This document shows, one piece after another, positions 60,975-64,000 of a stretch of 64,000 nucleotides of DNA. The position numbers and the translations under genes were made by a program. The notes under the pieces were generated by a model, which saw nothing but the letters and a program-made list of their open reading frames with translations, was not told where the DNA came from and searched no databases. The stretch is from Nocardioides astragali (GTDB lineage: Bacteria; Actinomycetota; Actinomycetes; Propionibacteriales; Nocardioidaceae). Positions within the stretch are counted from its first letter, which is position 1; every line of letters begins with the position of its first letter. Where the stretch lies: the NCBI RefSeq assembly GCF_024436375.1, contig NZ_JAFMZM010000006.1:372001-436000 (forward strand), written 5' to 3'.

Positions 60975-61627
60975 GGGCGCACGCTATCCCCGAGCCGCAG
61001 CGACGCGCACTGGCGCCTGACCAGGGCGTCGAAGAGTCGATCGGCCGGGTCGGCCGTGCCGACGAAGTGGCCGGCGAGCTCCAGGTTGACGAACCCCACG
61101 AGTGCGGCCAGCTCGGCCAGTGTCGCGGCCGCGCCGGACGGATCGAGTCCGAGGTCTGCCAGCTCCGACATCTGGGCGCGGAGCGCCCGGTCCCCGAACG
61201 GCTCCAGGGGCTGGACGGCTGCGCACCTCAGGTAGGGGTCGGCCACGCGGGCGGCCGCGGGGATCGTCTCCGGTGGGGCCACGTAGCCGGGGATGGGCGT
61301 GCCGTAGATCAGCTGGAACTCGTGCGGGGACGAGCGCGCCCAGTCACGCATCGCGCGCGCGAGGCCGCGCCAGCGGCGCTCGCGACCGCGTGCGCTGACG
61401 GCCTCCAGGCGTTCGGCGAGGTGGCCGTAGCTCTCGATGATCATGGCCGTGAGGAGCGCCTCGCGCGTCGGGAAGTAGCGGTAGACCGCGGACGAGACGA
61501 GATCCACCTCCCGCGCGACGGCACGCATCGAGAGACCCCCGCCGCCCTTGGCGGCGATCTCCCGCCTGGCCGCGGCCAGGATCGCATCGGTCATCTCGGC
61601 CCGCGCTTCTCGTCGTGCTCCCGCCAT
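60971..61627 (-). CDS. TetR family regulator
   Basis: 218-residue repressor. DNA-binding part AILAAARREIAAKGGGGLSMRAVAREVDLVSSAVYRYFPTREALLTAMI is typical; the C-terminal domain resembles the TetR_C group with PHEFQLIYGTPIPGY. ATG 61627 is chosen over the in-frame GTG 61657. It is divergent from the membrane-protein gene at 61740 with palindromes on each side of the gap, and its own stop overlaps the mutase start, so it is translated together with the mutase. Confidence 0.9.
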   Translation of the reverse strand: MAGARREARAEMTDAILAAARREIAAKGGGGLSMRAVAREVDLVSSAVYRYFPTREALLTAMIIESYGHLAERLEAVSARGRERRWRGLARAMRDWARSSPHEFQLIYGTPIPGYVAPPETIPAAARVADPYLRCAAVQPLEPFGDRALRAQMSELADLGLDPSGAAATLAELAALVGFVNLELAGHFVGTADPADRLFDALVRRQCASLRLGDSVRP

Positions 61628-61650
61628 GGGCGCCAGTGTGGCACAGAACG

Positions 61651-61663
61651 AGAGCACTGCTCT
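61651..61663. promoter_or_regulatory. TetR operator, copy 1 (left)
   Basis: AGAGCACTGCTCT, a perfect dyad with one central base, 24 bp upstream of the TetR start. Confidence 0.65.
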
Positions 61664-61700
61664 TGCAGTTGGTGACCAGAACCAGCTACTCTTGCCGAAA

Positions 61701-61719
61701 GAGAGAGCACCGCTCTCTC
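61701..61719. promoter_or_regulatory. TetR operator, copy 2 (right)
   Basis: GAGAGAGC-ACC-GCTCTCTC; its core AGAGCACCGCTCT differs from copy 1 by one base. It lies 21 bp before ATG 61740. Confidence 0.7.
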
Positions 61720-61739
61720 ATTCTGGGAGGAGACAGGCG

Positions 61740-62441
61740 ATGCGAGGTCGGACGATCCGGGACGCGGCGATGCCGCTGGTCAGCAGCGGGGTGCTCATGG
61801 CGGCGTACCTGCTTTTGCGCCCCTATGGCGACAAGGGCGCAGGCCCGGAGGCGGTGCAGGCGATGGCGTCGGGCTGGTGGGTCGTCTCCCACGTCTGCGG
61901 GATGCTGGCCCTCGCGTCCGTCGCGCGCGCCGCCCTCCGCATCTCGGACTACGCCGGAGGCGTGAGCGGCCTGCTGGCGCGCTGGGCGGGCCTGGGCGGG
62001 GTCGTCCTGGTCCTGCCCTACTACGGCGCCGAGACGTTTGCACTCCACGTGGTCGCGCGCCAGGCTCACGACGCGGACGCCGCGAGCATGGCACTGATCA
62101 CCGAGATCCGCGAGCAGCCCGTCGCCATGACGATGTTCGGACTCGGGTTGCTGCTCCTCGCGGTGAGCGGCGTGGCCATGGCCAGCGCCTGGCGACGCAT
62201 GGCTGGGGCAATGGCTGGGGAAATGGCGGGGCAGCTGGCCTGGGCCGGCTGGCCGCTCGGCGTGCTGCTCGTCCTCTTCCTCCCGCAGTTCTACCTGCCC
62301 GAGGTGGGCCGGATGGCCTACGGCGTCGCCTACCTGGTGGCGGCCTCGTTCCTCGCGCTCGCCGTGCGACGCGCGACGGTCCCGTCGGCCGGAGCGGGTG
62401 AGGACCGGCTGTCGGTGACCGGTGCAAGGATCCCGACATGA
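61740..62441 (+). CDS. six-helix membrane protein, putative TetR target
   Basis: 233-residue integral membrane protein of unknown family, about six helices (LVSSGVLMAAYLLLRPYG, GWWVVSHVCGMLALASVAR, GLGGVVLVLPYYGAETFALH, VAMTMFGLGLLLLAVSGVAM and others). GGGAGGAG lies before ATG 61740. The preceding gap holds two operators for the divergent TetR, so this protein is probably its regulated target, perhaps in envelope or small-molecule handling. The VOC gene overlaps its stop by 4 bp. Confidence 0.65.
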   Translation: MRGRTIRDAAMPLVSSGVLMAAYLLLRPYGDKGAGPEAVQAMASGWWVVSHVCGMLALASVARAALRISDYAGGVSGLLARWAGLGGVVLVLPYYGAETFALHVVARQAHDADAASMALITEIREQPVAMTMFGLGLLLLAVSGVAMASAWRRMAGAMAGEMAGQLAWAGWPLGVLLVLFLPQFYLPEVGRMAYGVAYLVAASFLALAVRRATVPSAGAGEDRLSVTGARIPT

Positions 62442-62806
62442 TCGATCACCTGGGCATCAACTGCACCGACCTGCCGCGCGCGGCGGCGTTCTACGACCGG
62501 GTCCTGGGGGTGCTGGGCCACCGGCGCATCATGGACTTCGACGTGGCCATCGGCTACGGCACCGAGGAGCCGGACTTCTGGATCAGCACCTTCGAGGGCG
62601 TCGGTGCCAACCGGGAGGTGCACGTCGCCTTCCGCGCCCCCGACTCCGCGACCGTGCGTGCGTGGCACGCCGAGGCCGTGGCGGCCGGCGCGGAGTCGCT
62701 CCACGAGCCGCGCCTGTGGCCGGAGTACCACCCCGGCTACTTCGGCGCCTTCGTCCGCGACACCGAGGGCAACAACATCGAGGCGGTCTGCCACACGGGC
62801 GACTAG
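62438..62806 (+). CDS. VOC (glyoxalase/dioxygenase-fold) family protein
   Basis: 122-residue single VOC domain protein: MIDHLGINCTDLPRAAAFYDRVLGVLG at the start, EVHVAFRAPDSATVRAWHAEAVAAGA and VRDTEGNNIEAVCH at the end. Metal ligands His4 and the terminal Glu fit a metalloenzyme of glyoxalase, dioxygenase or antibiotic-resistance type; the substrate is unknown. It overlaps the membrane-protein stop (ATGA), so it is in the same TetR-controlled transcript. Confidence 0.85.
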   Translation: MIDHLGINCTDLPRAAAFYDRVLGVLGHRRIMDFDVAIGYGTEEPDFWISTFEGVGANREVHVAFRAPDSATVRAWHAEAVAAGAESLHEPRLWPEYHPGYFGAFVRDTEGNNIEAVCHTGD

Positions 62807-62815
62807 CGTGTGCCC

Positions 62816-63460
62816 GTGACCGCCACTGTCCGCTCCGTCAACGCCAGCGCCGGTGCGCCGGTCCCCGGTCTCCGGCGCCCGAGCGGCATCCACAAGCATC
62901 CCGTCGACCGCATCGAGGTGCGCGATCCAGGACCCAAGCGGGGCGGGCTCGGCAGTGGTGTGGTCGGCGACGCCATCTTCAGCCGCAAGCACCACGGCGG
63001 GGAGACCCAGGCCGTCTACGCGTTCGCGCGCGAGGAGCTCGACTGGTGGGGCGCGGAGCTCGGCCGCGACCTGGCCGACGGGATGTTCGGCGAGAACCTC
63101 ACGACCCATGGCCTCGACGTCGATGCCGCCGAGGTGGGCGAGCGCTGGCAGGTGGGGAGCGCGTCGCTCGAGGTGTGCGGTCCGCGAGTGCCGTGCGCGA
63201 CCTTCGCCAAGCACATGGCCGAGCCCCGCTGGGTGCGGCGCTTCGCCGAGCATGGCCGCACCGGCGCCTACCTCGCGGTCCGCGAGCCCGGGCTGATCGA
63301 GCCGGGTGATGCGATCACGGTCCTGCACCGCCCCGGGCACGGACTCACGGTGCCGATGTTCTTCCGCGCCTCGATGGGCGACAAGGAGCTTGCCGCGGTC
63401 TTCCTCGAGTCGAACCTGTTGCCTCGGATCGAGCACGAGTGGCTCGCCTCGCGCCAGTGA
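62816..63460 (+). CDS. MOSC domain protein (YiiM-like)
   Basis: 214-residue MOSC-domain protein, in the family that carries the sulfur- or molybdenum cofactor-binding fold of molybdenum cofactor sulfurases and YiiM. The conserved Cys is in CGPRVPCATFAKHM, with MFGENLTTHGLDVDAAEVGERW and VPMFFRASMGDKELAA as family blocks. YiiM-like proteins act in N-hydroxylated base reduction or sulfur transfer; which is unknown here. GTG 62816 is preferred to GTG 62810 because the common N-terminus VTATVRSVNASAG starts there. It follows the VOC gene by 9 bp. Confidence 0.85.
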   Translation: MTATVRSVNASAGAPVPGLRRPSGIHKHPVDRIEVRDPGPKRGGLGSGVVGDAIFSRKHHGGETQAVYAFAREELDWWGAELGRDLADGMFGENLTTHGLDVDAAEVGERWQVGSASLEVCGPRVPCATFAKHMAEPRWVRRFAEHGRTGAYLAVREPGLIEPGDAITVLHRPGHGLTVPMFFRASMGDKELAAVFLESNLLPRIEHEWLASRQ

Positions 63461-63517
63461 CGAGTCCCGGTGGAGACCCGGGGCGTCGCGGCGCGAAGCG
63501 AGCCCTTGGACGGGGCG

Positions 63518-64000
63518 TCAGGAGAGGACGGCGACCGCGGCGTCGTAGTCGGGCTCGGTGCCGATCGTGTCGGTGATCTGGGTGTGGAGGACCGTGCGGT
63601 CCTCGTCGAGCACGATGACCGAGCGGGCGAGCATGCCCTGCCAGCCACCGTCGGCCATCGCGACGCCGTAGTCCTCGCCGAAGGAGGACCGGAACGCCGA
63701 GCCGACCTCGACGCGCTCGATGCCCTCGGCGCCGCAGAACCGCGCCTGGGCCAGGGGGAGGTCGACCGAGACGTTGACGACCGCGGTGTTGTCCAGCTCC
63801 GCCGCGAGCTCGTTGAACCTGCGGACGCTCGCCTGGCACACGCCGGTGTCGATGCTCGGGAAGATGTTGAGGACCACGCGCTTGCCTGCGGTGTCGGCGT
63901 CGGTGAGCTGCTGGAACTTGAGTCCCACCAGGTCCCAGCCGGGTGCCTGCGAGCCGACCGGGGGCAGCTCGCCCACGGTGTTGACGGTGGTGTCGCCGAG
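63518..64000 (-). CDS. tpx: thiol peroxidase (N-terminus beyond window)
   Basis: Atypical two-Cys peroxiredoxin (Tpx/p20) reducing hydroperoxides through thioredoxin. The frame stays open to the right edge; the first in-window residues are LGDTTVNTVGELPPVGSQAPGW, so only a short N-terminal part is missing and the ATG-like start at 63976 is not the true start. Peroxidatic Cys is in FPSIDTGVCQASV and resolving Cys in ARFCGAEGIE; SFGEDYGV is also typical. The gene is convergent with the MOSC gene. Confidence 0.93.
   Translation of the reverse strand, partial: LGDTTVNTVGELPPVGSQAPGWDLVGLKFQQLTDADTAGKRVVLNIFPSIDTGVCQASVRRFNELAAELDNTAVVNVSVDLPLAQARFCGAEGIERVEVGSAFRSSFGEDYGVAMADGGWQGMLARSVIVLDEDRTVLHTQITDTIGTEPDYDAAVAVLS

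Noticed and set aside
63518..63976. Complete thiol peroxidase starting at 63976
   Set aside because: The frame and family similarity continue through to the window edge, so the true start is outside.

Overview
This is about 64 kb of chromosome from a high-GC Actinomycetota. Gene content points to Nocardioides or a close relative in the Nocardioidaceae: monomeric NADP isocitrate dehydrogenase, the MutA/MutB/MeaB set, a mycobacterial Sdh1-type succinate dehydrogenase, DUF4328/DUF2510 membrane proteins, a DUF222-HNH gene and a SigE-like ECF sigma remnant. The genus is inferred from gene content and base composition; no rRNA marker is present. I found no tRNA, rRNA, CRISPR array or intact insertion sequence.

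Layout. 1-14 kb: malate dehydrogenase (cut by the left edge), lipoprotein, aquaporin with a Q/P-rich tail, isocitrate dehydrogenase behind a perfect 14-bp palindrome, MFS exporter, a 52-residue small protein, two exported proteins, a DUF4328 protein, trpS, a LigT-like protein and YihY. 12.6-14.0 kb: a single-gene unit with near-perfect 22-bp terminal inverted repeats, in which an AbiEi/DUF559-like nuclease gene lies between four related long palindromes. 14.0-21.2 kb: two complete succinate dehydrogenase operons head to head, sdhCAB (diheme b558 type) leftward and an Sdh1-type operon rightward, 145 bp apart. 21.2-30.3 kb: GH16-like protein, second DUF4328 protein, the mutA-mutB-meaB operon, an M20 amidohydrolase and a PAS histidine kinase.

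30.3-37.1 kb is a decaying accessory segment: frameshifted DUF222-HNH gene, collapsed ECF sigma gene, GNAT gene with two compensating frameshifts, a sulfatase with no signal peptide, and a ~27-bp sequence repeated at 33.35 and 37.00 kb. 37.1-52.4 kb is a nucleoside uptake and catabolism region: BMP-type ABC transporter (lipoprotein, ATPase, two permeases), cytidine deaminase, thymidine phosphorylase, adenosine deaminase, deoxyribose-phosphate aldolase and two aldehyde dehydrogenase genes, the second lacking the catalytic half. Together these would import nucleosides, release deoxyribose-1-phosphate and carry it towards acetaldehyde/acetate and glyceraldehyde-3-phosphate; the phospho-sugar mutase at 59-61 kb could supply the phosphopentomutase step. 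Interspersed are a MaoC-like protein, a P-loop kinase with a C39-like protein, and a membrane-anchored protein joining a solute-binding-like domain to a VWA domain.

52.4-64 kb: PH-like membrane protein, a secreted cysteine-pair repeat protein, two TetR genes each divergent from a likely target with paired palindromic operators in the gap, a second YidC/Oxa1-like protein, a secreted parallel beta-helix protein, VOC and MOSC proteins, and thiol peroxidase (cut by the right edge).

Several genes have no Shine-Dalgarno sequence but a TAnnnT hexamer 6-7 nt before the start codon, suggesting leaderless transcripts. The most unusual features are the terminal-repeat nuclease unit, the head-to-head succinate dehydrogenases and the decaying island.
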